This document shows positions 44,385 to 54,712 of a stretch of 64,000 nt of DNA, piece by piece (position 1 is the stretch's first letter; each line of letters starts with the position of its first letter). A program made the position numbers and the translations under genes. The notes below the pieces were generated by a model, which saw nothing but the letters and a program-made list of their open reading frames with translations, was not told the origin of the DNA and searched no databases. This DNA comes from Neovahlkampfia damariscottae. Lineage: Eukaryota; Heterolobosea; Selenaionea; Neovahlkampfiida; Neovahlkampfiidae. The DNA lies in contig JABLTG010000055.1 of assembly GCA_016618085.1 (NCBI GenBank), positions 1-64,000 of the forward strand, in the 5' to 3' direction.

Positions 44385-44766
44385 ATGCAGGAAAAACAAT
44401 TGATCATTCCAAATCGAAGTAAATCTGCTTTAACTTTATTTTATGATCCACTATTAAAAATGTTGTTCAAAATGTGATATTTTTTTTTTGTTAATTTTTT
44501 TTAGAACGAATTTAGATCTTCAAACTCAATTTTCGATAAAAGTTGCTATAGCCACCTTGTCTCTGTATTATATGAGTTTAACCACTTATTATGTTCATGT
44601 AAAAAAAATGAAAAATTTTAAAAATATTTCACAGAACGGGTACACCCGAAACTTAATTGGAATTTTTAATGACTACTCACCAATTTCATATCAAACAAAA
44701 AAAGAGACAGAGAAACTCACTTTTCAAAATGTCATAACTAAAATAAGAGAAAAAATTAATTTATAA
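44385..44766 (+). CDS. Small one-pass protein, unknown
   Basis: Two exons, 44385-44473 and 44505-44766, encode 116 residues: MQEKQLIIPNRSKSA..., a hydrophobic helix after the intron (IKVAIATLSLYYMSL) and a Lys-rich tail. The size and single helix would fit a small organelle-membrane subunit, but no motif supports a name. ATTGG at 44358-44362 is 22 bases before the ATG. Confidence 0.5.
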
Positions 44767-44856
44767 AAATTTAAATAAATTAATTACAAGGCAGACAGAA
44801 ATTTTGATGAATTTAAATAAATTTTACACTAAAATGTAAAGTAGTTTTTATTCTTC

Positions 44857-45806
44857 TCATTGATGCATTTTTTGTATTGTCTCTTTTAAAATTCTTTCTC
44901 TGTCTTTTTCAATATTTTCTAAAATAAATTGATTCCTTTCTGATGTTTTTAATTTTCTTTTTGAAATTTCATCCTTGAGCTTTTGTTTTGAACAATTAAA
45001 AAAAAGAACAAAATTTTACCTCATTCAATAACTCTTCAAAAATGTAATCATCAAATTCATCTTCTTCTTCACCAATATCTTCATATGACATATTTATATC
45101 ATCTGAATTTAACTTGTTCAAATTCTCTTCGTCTGGATCTTAAAAAAGAAAATGTTAAAAATTTTGTGTGAATTTACATTCCTGTGGAGACATGACAAAT
45201 CTTGATTTCCAACTTGGTTCAGTTAAACCAGACCACTCTTTATAATTTAATTCTAAATTTTTTCTTAAATCTTTGTTTGTTGTGTGAACAGCCTCCATTA
45301 AAAACTTTGAATCTTCTCCTAAATGCAACTTCATTGGATTCAATTTCTTTTTGATTTTATTTTCAGTATATTTTGTTATATTTGTTATATTTACATATGA
45401 TGCTCCCATTGAAACTAAAGGAGTTATATATTCAATTTCATCATTAGTAGAAATGTCATCCAACAAAGAATTCTTTGGAAAAAATTAAAAAATAAAAATG
45501 GAAGCTAACAATTGAATGTGGAAGAAAATCTTCCTTAAAGGCCAGCCATTTGAAATCTTTTTGATTTTCAAGGTACTTTAATCTTTGAAGCCAATTTGAC
45601 AGAGCTTCTCTCCATGTTATACTTTTATCTTTCACATATAAAAACTGTATCCACTGAAATATTGATATTAAACCGAGGTATGTCCACACATAGAAAAATT
45701 TGTGATACCTTGAAGAATCCAAATAGGTTGAAGTAACAAGATGAATAGGTTTTTTTTTTTGAGTAATTTTCTCTTCTAATTTGAGCAATTGAGTTGATTT
45801 TTCCAT
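44857..45806 (-). CDS. Hypothetical acidic protein
   Basis: Four exons, 45806-45510, 45472-45178, 45138-45020 and 44979-44857, encode 277 residues. A hydrophobic patch (FFYVWTYLGLISIFQWIQFLY) near residue 50 could span a membrane. Later come NYKEWSGLTEPSW, a strongly acidic stretch (DIGEEEDEFDDYIFEELL) and a basic coiled end. I do not recognise it. The ATG used is the first in the frame. Confidence 0.5.
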
Positions 45807-45888
45807 GGATTTCAAATTTATTAAACTCTTTGTCAAATTTGAAGCAAACCAAGAGGAAAAATGAAATGACCAATGAAAATGATTTATT

Positions 45889-47316
45889 TTACCAAAAGAA
45901 ATTAATATCTGATTTTGAATTCATTGGAATTTTTAAATCTTTTTCGAATACAGGAATGTCAAAAATTGAATTCAAAAGATTGTTGATAAAAAATTCAAAA
46001 GTATCTCGACGATGCAAAGGAACTCTAATTAAACAATCTGCATTTTTATAACTACCATAAAGGCTCAAAAAATTTGATTCAAAATTCAATTTTACATCAT
46101 TGATATGAATATTTTCACAAATGTATAACACCTTCTTTGAGAGTTGTGAATTGTATTTTCGAATTTTTTCTACATCAAAGAAAATGGACAGATTCACAGA
46201 CGATGATTGATATTTATTATTCAATAAATACAATACCATGTTTTCATGTGTGAGTATAGTTTGACGAATACCATCTCCCATATGTTCAAAATTTAATCTT
46301 AAATTCTCTCTCAAAATGATTGAATACTCCCTGAGCTTCATACTTTTGATTTCATAATTTTTATCATAATAAATCGTATAACTCAAAATTCTTTCATTTC
46401 TGCTAAATAGAGGACGTGGTATTTCCTTTTCAAATTTGTCAATTTGAGAGTTCAACTCATCTTCAAACATTTTGATATTTCTTGAGTAAATGATATTTTT
46501 ATGAGTTGTGACATATGTATTTTCTTTTTCAAACAATTCAATTTTTTCTTCTCTGTGACGCTTGTTGATAAAATTCATCGTATATTCAGATGTATTTTCT
46601 GTTAACTTCATCTTTCCATCAAATATAAAGATTTCATTATTCCATTGGAAATAAAATCCACAATCAAATTCAATACTCTTTGTTTCAAAAAAATTGTCAC
46701 TGCCAAAAATCACATTTGCTTTGGAATCAACCAATGAAATGACATCAAAAAATTTTGGTTTTTTAATTTTTGGTGATGATTTGAAAACATCATCTAATGA
46801 ATCAAATACTGAAACATCTGATTTTTTGATAATTGCATCATAGAAATACCAATCATCTTCAATTATTCTGAAGATTTTGGTGAAACCTCCTTCTTCAACT
46901 TTTAGTTTCATTGAAACTCTTGTAGGTTTAATTTCTGATTTAAATAATAAATTAATTGCGGGAAATGAAATTTCATCAATTGTTATGGCAGTTTTAAAGG
47001 CTTGCGTATGTTTTTTTTCACGTAAGATAAGTATAAATGTGAATTCTTTATCGTTTTGGATTTTTAACGAATTTATGTACAACTTGTCAAAATAAAAATT
47101 TTCTAGTTGAAGACTGAGCGATATAAGGTTTAAAAATTCTTGCAAGATTAAATTTGTAGGATAAATTTCAACAGAAAACTCTTTTGAAAAATAATCGTCC
47201 ACAGAGGTAACCTGCTTTCTGGAGTTGTCTTGTTTTTGTACAATATATTGTTCATCAATTTTTAACTTTGAGAATAACTTTTTTAAAACTTGGTTTTTTT
47301 CTTCATGGTCGGACAT
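45889..47316 (-). CDS. Hypothetical protein, 475 residues
   Basis: Single exon, starting MSDHEEKNQVLKKLFSKLK, rich in Phe, Lys and Asn with alternating strand-like patterning; no signal peptide, no membrane helix and no motif that I recognise. TGATTGG at 47325-47331 is only 8 bases before the ATG, implying a very short 5' leader. Neighbours do not suggest a role. Confidence 0.6.
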   Translation of the reverse strand: MSDHEEKNQVLKKLFSKLKIDEQYIVQKQDNSRKQVTSVDDYFSKEFSVEIYPTNLILQEFLNLISLSLQLENFYFDKLYINSLKIQNDKEFTFILILREKKHTQAFKTAITIDEISFPAINLLFKSEIKPTRVSMKLKVEEGGFTKIFRIIEDDWYFYDAIIKKSDVSVFDSLDDVFKSSPKIKKPKFFDVISLVDSKANVIFGSDNFFETKSIEFDCGFYFQWNNEIFIFDGKMKLTENTSEYTMNFINKRHREEKIELFEKENTYVTTHKNIIYSRNIKMFEDELNSQIDKFEKEIPRPLFSRNERILSYTIYYDKNYEIKSMKLREYSIILRENLRLNFEHMGDGIRQTILTHENMVLYLLNNKYQSSSVNLSIFFDVEKIRKYNSQLSKKVLYICENIHINDVKLNFESNFLSLYGSYKNADCLIRVPLHRRDTFEFFINNLLNSIFDIPVFEKDLKIPMNSKSDINFFW

Positions 47317-47489
47317 GATGCAGTTGATTGGATAAAAAAAAAGCAGCTTGATGATTTGTCAAAAAACCTCCAATATCCTGGTATCTGAATGACTTCACTT
47401 TTGAAATAGACTTCACAGTGAATAGCAAAAATAATTTTCGTTTAGAATTTTTAATCATTTTCTGTAATTTGTCCAATTCGGAAAACAAT

Positions 47490-49836
47490 TTAGAGTTTTG
47501 AAGAAGTTGGTTGATAAAAATTTGAAATCCTTTCTGGAAAGAATGTTTGCTGTATTGCCTCCATATTCTTCAATAAAGTAGTGGGAGCATAATTTGAACC
47601 ATATTTTTCTTCCAATTTTTTCAATCTTGATACCAACAAATTCTTACGAATCAATCCATCAGCATAGTGCAATAACCCTCCAGTTGAAGGAGGAAACCCA
47701 AATTCATAAATCATCGCCAAATCAATATCTTCTGGATATCTAGCAATTCCTTCCATAATACATCTTGAAGCTTCATTGATCAATGATAATATAATACGAT
47801 CTTGAATTTCTTCATAGGTTGATTTCTTAATTTCAGTTGAATATTTTGTTTGTAATTGAAAAATAACTGGGTTAATATCTTTAATTTGATCACCTGAATA
47901 AATGTAAAATCCAGTTTTTGTTTTTGAATTTTTTCCTGTGAAATTTTTTTTGATGAGAAATTCTAAAGCTTCTTTTGCTTCTTTGTTCATGAATCTTTTT
48001 CCCAAACCACTTGCTAATCTTGGTATTCCTGTGATGATTTCCTGATAAAATTTAATACTAAAAATTGAAATTACATCTAATCCAATAGTATCCATTGCTT
48101 CAAATGGACCTAAACGAATACCAAAGTTTTTCATTATTCCATCAATTTTGTCTATCGAATTTCCTTCAAAAATCAAATTTGCAGCTTCAATAAAATAAAT
48201 GGCAAATAATCTCGGCGTCAAAAAACCAGGACTATCTTTCACTATGATTGGAATCTTCCCTAGATCCAATAATAATTGATACATTGTTCCAATAGTCGAA
48301 GTTGAAGTCCAATTTGTTTTTACCAATTCAACAAATGGCATTTTCATAAATGGTTTGAAGAAACTCAATCCAACGATATTTTCTTTATTTTTGAGATTTG
48401 TAGTGATTAAATTGATTGGATAGTTGTATGTACAAATGGCATAAATCGAGTTGGGAAATTTCTTTTGAGCTGCTTCTAAAATTTCTTTTTTGATTTCAAT
48501 TGACTCTGGAGACCCACATTCAATAATCACTTCCAAAGCTTCTTTATTTTGTGAAAATTTTGTACTTGATGATAAATTTGATGATATTTTTTTATATTCT
48601 TCATTTGTTAACTTTTTTTCGTTCTTCAAATCATCTAGTTCAAATTTGATATTTCCTATTGCTTGAGAAAGTGATTTTTCATCTTCATCTTTCATAAACA
48701 CTTTAAAACCTTTCAATGATGATAGTAATGCAACTTCTTGACTTAATTCATCAGAACCAATGACTGATACTCTTTCAATTTTTTTAACAAATTTTGGATG
48801 ACAGATATTTGATATTTTCTGAGTTTGGTTCAACATTAATCGAATAATAATAAAATTTTTGGCTTCTTCTGATAAACATCTTTCAATAAATAAATTCATT
48901 GTATACTCTGAAGACTTCAAAAAATTATTGGTATAACAAAAGAACATCAGTTCCAATAAGACATAAGGAATTTCATATTTTCCTTTGACAAATGAATCAA
49001 CTAAATTTTTCATTTTTTTCTCTAAAATTAATCTGCCAATGGCATTATCTTCTAATAAATATTCAACATTTCCTTTCAACAATAGTTTTTTTTGATGTGA
49101 ACTTAAAGAGAAAATTCGAGTGTTTTGAAAAAAATTTGATTTTTCAGGAATGATGGAATGTATTAAATTTCTTTCTTTTGCTTCTTTTATATTTAAATAT
49201 TTCCCTAAAATTATCATTTTAATGGCTGGTATCAATCCAATTTTTCGAGACAAAAAATAACATCCTCCTGAACATGGAATTAAACCAAATTTGACTTCTG
49301 GAAATCCAAATATTGTTGTTTTATCATTTGTTGATAATATGAAATCACAGCATAAACTTAATTCTAACCCAATACTTTTACAATTACCCTAGTTGTGTTA
49401 ACAATAATTTGTTTTACATGAACTGCTGAAATGGTTGTGATTTTTAGTGATTTTATTCTTTCCATTAGTTCATGACATTCCATTGTGAAGTGTAAAGCAT
49501 CTTGTGGTTTACTCATTTCATAAATTTCTTGTATGTTCAATCCAATGTTGAAATGTTCGTTCAAACTGTAAAAAATCAAAGCAGAAATTTTATCTTTTGT
49601 TATATAGTCTTCTACTATATGTATTAACTTTGAAAATGGTGAGAATTTTTTTTTCTTACTTTGTTAATTTCATGAATTGTAGTTTGATCGATTATATTTT
49701 TTGTTTGATGAAGAAAGATGTACGAGATTTTTGTAGTAGGTTCATATATGAATGATACATCATTTAAACTTCTCACAATTTGAAATGGAATCGACCCAAA
49801 AAGTGAGTCAACTTCATACAAGGCTTTTGGATTCAT
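47490..49836 (-). CDS. Peroxisomal multifunctional enoyl-CoA hydratase/3-hydroxyacyl-CoA dehydrogenase
   Basis: Three exons, 49836-49660, 49627-49418 and 49388-47490, encode 761 residues. It carries out steps two and three of fatty-acid beta-oxidation. The N-terminal crotonase half shows ISAVHGNCKSIGLELSLCCD and FGFPEVKFGLIPCSGGC. The dehydrogenase half begins IERVSVIGSDELSQEVALL (the dinucleotide fold, with the usual glycine pattern altered), then ICTYNYPINL, FFKPFMKMPFVELV, KDSPGFLTPRLF and two C-terminal helical repeats. The protein ends SSKL, a canonical type 1 peroxisomal signal. This is the L-bifunctional (EHHADH-like) arrangement. The altered glycine loop (GSDELS) may weaken cofactor binding. 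Confidence 0.87.
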
Positions 49837-50068
49837 TTCGGGATAATTGGCGGAAAAATTCGGAATTTTAGAACTAACAATTTTTGAAGTATTTTGATGT
49901 AAATAAGAAAAAATATCATTTCTAAAGATTGGAACGAATAGTACGTTTATTCAACCAATAGAAATATTACATGTCGTCCAATGGGAAAAGCTTCGAATTT
50001 AAAAAAGAAGGTATTTAATTGGTTGTGTGAATTTTTCCGTTCGTTCACAAAACTAAAAAAACATAAAC

Positions 50069-51508
50069 ATGTCAACACAACAACAAACCACAGGAAGTTC
50101 TACTGAAACTTTCTCAGACTACAAAATTGCAGATATTTCACTTCATGAATACGGAAGAAAAGAACTTACTCTTGCTGAACATGAAATGCCTGGTCTTATG
50201 GCTTGCCGTACAAAATACGGAAACGAAAAACCACTTAAAGGTGTTAGACTTTCAGGATCACTCCATATGACTATCCAAACTGGTGTTTTAATTGAAACAC
50301 TTAAAGAACTTGGAGCTGATATCAGATGGTGTTCATGTAACATTTTCTCAACACAAGATCATGCTGCTGCTGCTATTGCTAAAACTGGAACTCCAGTATT
50401 TGCTTGGAAAGGAGAATCATTAGAAGAATACTGGGATTGTACATGGAAAACAGTTAACTTTGGTAACGGAAAAGGACCACAACTTATTGTTGATGATGGT
50501 GGTGATGTTACTTTATTAATTCATCGTGGTTATGAAGCTGAAACAAAACCAGAAATCTTAGACAATGATGAAGGAAATGAAGAATTAGCATGTGTTAACA
50601 AACTCATTAAAAGAATTTTAAAAGAAGATCCAAAAGCATTTTCAAAAATTGTACCTGATATTAAAGGAGTTTCTGAAGAAACAACAACAGGTGTTTTAAG
50701 ATTATATCAAGCTGAAAGAGCTAAAAAATTATTATTCCCTGCTATCAATGTTAACGATTCAGTTACAAAATCAAAATTCGATAACGTATACGGATGTAGA
50801 CATTCATTAGTTGATGGTATCATGAGAGCTACTGATGTTATGATTGCTGGAAAAATGTGTATGGTCTTTGGATATGGTGATGTTGGAAAAGGTTCATGTG
50901 AATCATTAAGAGGACAAGGTGCTAGAATCATTGTTTCAGAAATTGATCCAATTTGTGCTTTACAAGCTTGTATGTCAGGACACACTGTAGGAACAATTGA
51001 AGATTATGTTTCAAAAGTTGATATCTTTGTTACAGCTACAGGTAACTTTGGAATCATTACTGCTGAAATGATGTCAAAAATGAAAGATAAAGCTATCATT
51101 TGTAACATTGGTCACTTTGATAATGAAATTGATTATGCTGGACTTAAAAACTGGCCAGGTATCAAAAGAATCAACATCAAACCACAAGTTGATCAATGGG
51201 TATTCCCTGATGGACATTCAATCATCTTATTGGCTGAAGGTCGTCTTGTCAATTTAGGATGTGCTACTGGTCATCCAAGTTTTGTTATGTCAAATTCATT
51301 TACAAACCAAACTTTAGCTCAAATTTCATTATGGAAAGAAACATACGAAGTTGGTGTTTATACTTTACCAAAAAAATTAGACGAAGAAGTTGCAAGATTA
51401 CATTTAGATAAATTAGGAGCTAAACTCACAGTTTTATCTGATGAACAAGCTAAATACATCAATGTATCAAAAGAAGGTCCTTATAAACCAAAAGAATACA
51501 GATATTAA
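50069..51508 (+). CDS. AHCY: Adenosylhomocysteinase
   Basis: An intronless gene for 479 residues, highly conserved over its full length. It splits S-adenosylhomocysteine to adenosine and homocysteine, keeping methyltransferases active. Diagnostic blocks are [33 protein letters not shown], the catalytic Lys in [14 protein letters not shown], the NAD motif [18 protein letters not shown] and the C-terminal [13 protein letters not shown]...[10 protein letters not shown]. Codon choice looks more biased than in neighbours, as for a strongly expressed gene. Three CCAAT/ATTGG pentamers lie in the 120 bases upstream (for example 50018-50022). Confidence 0.97.
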   Translation: MSTQQQTTGSSTETFSDYKIADISLHEYGRKELTLAEHEMPGLMACRTKYGNEKPLKGVRLSGSLHMTIQTGVLIETLKELGADIRWCSCNIFSTQDHAAAAIAKTGTPVFAWKGESLEEYWDCTWKTVNFGNGKGPQLIVDDGGDVTLLIHRGYEAETKPEILDNDEGNEELACVNKLIKRILKEDPKAFSKIVPDIKGVSEETTTGVLRLYQAERAKKLLFPAINVNDSVTKSKFDNVYGCRHSLVDGIMRATDVMIAGKMCMVFGYGDVGKGSCESLRGQGARIIVSEIDPICALQACMSGHTVGTIEDYVSKVDIFVTATGNFGIITAEMMSKMKDKAIICNIGHFDNEIDYAGLKNWPGIKRINIKPQVDQWVFPDGHSIILLAEGRLVNLGCATGHPSFVMSNSFTNQTLAQISLWKETYEVGVYTLPKKLDEEVARLHLDKLGAKLTVLSDEQAKYINVSKEGPYKPKEYRY

Positions 51509-51621
51509 ATTAATTTCGTTTTTTATTTGATTTTTAACTTTTGTTTTTGTACTTTCATAAATTTTACCATCAGTTAAAAAAACAAGAAATTAACTTTTGA
51601 CTCATTTTAAATTTTATTTGA

Positions 51622-52272
51622 TTATTTTCTTGAGAAAATAGCATGAGTTGGTGGTTGTGCTGTTTTGAAACTTGGATTTGGCATTTTCAAACATTTATCA
51701 ACTGGGAATCTAGCAGTTTTATAATTTCCTTTACATTCTTTTTCTTCATACGCTTCTGTTTTGAAAACATTTTCGTTTTTGTCAAAATAATTTTTTTGAG
51801 ATTTTGGTCTTGTACCAAAACTGAATTCCGAGAGCAATCCTTTTTGTGGTGCATTACTACAATATTCATCAATTAAGAAAGTACCATGATCTCCTACTGG
51901 ATAGTTTTTGCATTGTGAATTTGTAAATGTACGAAGGTAAATACCTTTTTCTTTGATTTCTGGAAGTGTATCAACACAACTGATTTTTACATTAACAAAA
52001 CCTTGAATACATTTGTTTATTGGATATGAAATTGATCTACCACATCTTGTACATTCAAGATTACATTCAAATTCAGTTTTTACGTGTGTACTATTGCAGC
52101 TACTTCTTTGAATTGTAGTCCCAGCTGAGTGACATTTTTTATCTTCAAAAAAAGAACCAAAGACAGGAGCAGTTGAGCAGTCAATGTCCTCTGGACCATA
52201 GATTCTTTGAACGATATATTTACTGTGAGCAAGGGCAAATAAGCAGAATAAAATGATAATGAGTTGTTTCAT
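51622..52272 (-). CDS. Secreted cysteine-rich protein
   Basis: 216 residues with a clear signal peptide (MKQLIIILFCLFALAHS). The mature part has about 16 Cys in a patterned array (CSTAPVFGSFFEDKKC, SSCNSTHVKTEFECNLECTRC, ISC, QCKNYP, YCSNAPQKG, CKGNYKTARFPVDKC). The FEDKKC and IDEYC stretches recur with a similar context, suggesting two diverged repeats. Disulfide-rich, extracellular or lysosomal. No named family. Confidence 0.65.
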   Translation of the reverse strand: MKQLIIILFCLFALAHSKYIVQRIYGPEDIDCSTAPVFGSFFEDKKCHSAGTTIQRSSCNSTHVKTEFECNLECTRCGRSISYPINKCIQGFVNVKISCVDTLPEIKEKGIYLRTFTNSQCKNYPVGDHGTFLIDEYCSNAPQKGLLSEFSFGTRPKSQKNYFDKNENVFKTEAYEEKECKGNYKTARFPVDKCLKMPNPSFKTAQPPTHAIFSRK

Positions 52273-52379
52273 TGTGCTGGGTTTGTTAAGAGGAACTCTA
52301 ATTGGACAATTTTATAAACATTCCAAAATATTTCCACCAATCAAAAACTTTGGAGGCCCAACGTATTTCTTTTCTGCAA

Positions 52380-52542
52380 ATGAAGAAGTTTTCGTGCAAT
52401 AAAATATATTTACCAGTTCTGTTGAGAAGGTATGTGAATTTTGGTCACCAGAGTGAAGAAAAAAAATGGAATCATTGATTCATCATTATACTCAAGTGGC
52501 GATTCGAGATGGAATAGTGACAAAGTGCCAAAAAATTTCTAA
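52380..52542 (+). CDS. Tiny gene, 46 residues, candidate 22-base intron
   Basis: Exons 52380-52429 and 52452-52542 join in frame to a 46-residue basic protein (MKKFSCNKIYLPVLLRR then VKKKNGIIDSSLYSSGD and KVPKNF). The intervening 22 bases start GTATGT and end CAG. Without splicing the frame stops after 32 codons. CCAATCA at 52337-52343 (to one base) precedes the ATG by about 37 bases, as in real genes here. The intron would be shorter than any other in the window, so the model needs transcript evidence. Confidence 0.35.
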
Positions 52543-52681
52543 TTAATTTTTGTTTGTTGGTAATTTTTGAGTTCATCAGAAAACCCAACGCAAGTTGAAT
52601 TCAGTTTGGGTTTATTGACCTGAAAAAATTTCCGTTCAATTGCAAAAGTGGTATGAATTTAGTTTGATTGACAAATCTGTG

Positions 52682-53323
52682 CTATTGGCTCTTGATATCA
52701 AATTTAGATAGATATTGTATAATGACAATTTGGTTGTTAATTTCTGACAACATGAGGATAGCGTTTTGAGAATTTTGAAGAATTTCTTGATAAAGTTGCT
52801 TGTCGTTATATTGAGGTTGTTGAAGATCGAGTTGATTGTACTTGGACGAGTTGGTTCATTGAAAAATAAAGTCTTTTTCAATTTTGACCTGTTGTTTATG
52901 TTGATTCAATTCTGTAGATAAATTCTTTTTGGGTAGCATGCGAAGTGCCTTTTCCATACTGCTTTTTATGGCATCTTTGAATTTTTCTCTATCAAAGTAA
53001 TACTTTTCAGAATCTAACTTTCTTTGTTCATGACTTATAGTCGAGGTTTCATATTTGTAAATGTGATTTTCTTTCTTGTACTTGTGATAATCTAACTTTT
53101 TAAAATTTTGATCAATATTTGTTTTAGAATAAAAGTTTTCTTTGAAGCCTTTTGAAAATTTTTCAGGGTCTTTGGATGCTTCTTCTATAAAAGTTTTGGC
53201 ATATTTCTCATCACAAATTCCTCTCACAGAATCTAAAAGATATTCAATTTCTTTTTGTTCCAAGTACTTTTCAAGTCCCAAATTTTTTAGGCTTAGTTGA
53301 ATCTCCTCAGCTGGTGTTGTCAT
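52682..53323 (-). CDS. Hypothetical coiled protein, 197 residues
   Basis: Two exons, 53323-52889 and 52840-52682. Without splicing the first exon would end eight codons later; with the 48-base GT-AG intron it continues QQYNQLDLQQPQYNDKQ to TAG at 52682. The protein starts MTTPAEEIQLSLKNLGLEKY and is helical and highly charged. Unknown family. CCAATCA in gene sense (53331-53325) abuts the ATG with one base between. Confidence 0.55.
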
Positions 53324-53347
53324 TTGATTGGTTCAATTTTAATTCAA

Positions 53348-53728
53348 ATGATTGGTTTGATTTTCAAACTTGATTTTTCTTGTATCCATGATACATTTTT
53401 TTTAAACAATCATAGAATTAATTGGAGGTTCAAACAAAATGAATACTCCATCCTGGTTTTTATGACAAAAATAAAATTATCTCTCATTGAAATTATTTTT
53501 TATTTGGAATGTCGACTAAATCCTGTTGCCATTTTTGAACAGATTTTGAAAATATTCCATAACAAGGTTTTATATTTGGTTCAGGGAACCAAATCGAAAT
53601 TAAGCATCCTTTTGAATGAAATATTTTTATTTTACTTAAATATTGGAACATCATTCTTACATTTTGGGATAAGGATTGACGGAAATAAATTCCTTTTCTT
53701 TAAGTTTTGGGAGCTTTTCTTCACATGA
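53348..53728 (+). other. Uncertain open frame
   Basis: A 126-codon frame (MIGLIFKLDFSCIHD...) with high Phe/Leu/Ile content and no recognisable motif. It fills the gap between two minus-strand genes and has TGATTGG at its start (53349-53355). It may be chance in T-rich DNA; I keep it only as a marker for an otherwise empty 550 bases. Confidence 0.2.
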
Positions 53729-53877
53729 AATCTTTGACACCAACTATTAGGGATCCAAAAAAAAAGGGAAACAAGTTTTTTCCTATTGAAGATCTTGTAA
53801 TTGGCAAGTCCACAAAAAAATTAAAAATCAAAGTTAAATTAAAAATCTGTGAAACTAAACATTCAAATTTTGTGAAT

Positions 53878-54644
53878 TTAATTTTTTGTAACTTTGTCTT
53901 TGTATGATAAATTATCAGGATTGTATGGTTGTTTTCCATTCATTTGACTAATTCTTGCATCTTCTTCAATTGGTCTAAAATCATTCGAACATTGATCAAA
54001 AACGGAATCAATATCCTTTTCAGAAGTTTGAGAACAATAATTCTTAAAAAGTTATTGAGTGAGATTTGAAAAAATATACTTTTGTTGATAAAAAAGCATG
54101 ATATTTCAAACACTCCTTTAGTGTTGAAAAATGTTTGTCACCATATGCAGACCCAAATAGATATTTCTGTTTTGAACAAATGCCTAAAAATGAGTTGTGT
54201 TAAAAAATTTTAAAACCTGAAATATTGTATGAACGAATTTCCATACATGCACGTGTTTTACAATAAACTTTTTTATACTTCATTGAATCCTTTGAGAAAC
54301 TAAAAAAGTTAATTCTTTTTTTTTTCTTAACTGAGTTAATTTTGTTTTTCTGATACGTATGCATGAACTAATTCATGAATCAAGACTTCAGTTGTATTTT
54401 TTTTATCTTTTAGTTTATTAACGCATAATGTCACAACTTGTTTATTTCCATCATAATAACCTCTTTCTGTATTTTCACTTTTACAAATTTTACATTTGAA
54501 ACCATTTTTCAAAACATTTGGGTCCAAATTTGAAATTGAGTTTGCTAACTTTTTAACTTTTTCATTATTCTTCAAATCAAACTCTATAGATTTTCTACAA
54601 TCGTTTATCGTTTGGTATGAGTCTTGTTTGCTCTTTGGAAACAT
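53878..54644 (-). CDS. ATP23: Mitochondrial inner-membrane peptidase ATP23 (M76)
   Basis: Four exons, 54644-54357, 54289-54217, 54183-54080 and 54042-53878, encode 209 residues. ATP23 processes and helps assemble ATP synthase subunit 6 in the intermembrane space. Zinc motif HELVHAYD (HExxH), preceded by a CKIC pair and LCVNKL, followed by CKTRACMEIRSYNISGIC and a Cys-rich C-terminus (CLKYHAFLSTKNYC, FDQCSNDFRPIEE), all in family order. Intron 1 is 67 bases, longer than usual; the chosen acceptor restores HAYDSMKYKK, matching homologues. Confidence 0.88.
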
Positions 54645-54712
54645 TTTGATTTGTCAAAAAGAAAATGAATTTTATTTTAACAAATTGAACAAGTATTATT
54701 AAACAAGTAATA

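Noticed and set aside
45660-45720. A 57-base GT-AG intron in the hypothetical protein at 44857-45806
   Set aside because: Removing it breaks the reading frame within a few codons, so the hydrophobic stretch is kept as coding.
52636-52881. Minus-strand open frame of 81 codons after the coiled protein
   Set aside because: Another frame of the same strand joins the coiled protein's first exon through a GT-AG intron and ends cleanly at 52682; this frame is a shadow.
53725-53907. Plus-strand frame MKSLTPTIRDPKKKG...
   Set aside because: It overlaps the 3' end of ATP23, has no family match and lies in T/A-rich DNA. Too weak to list as a gene.
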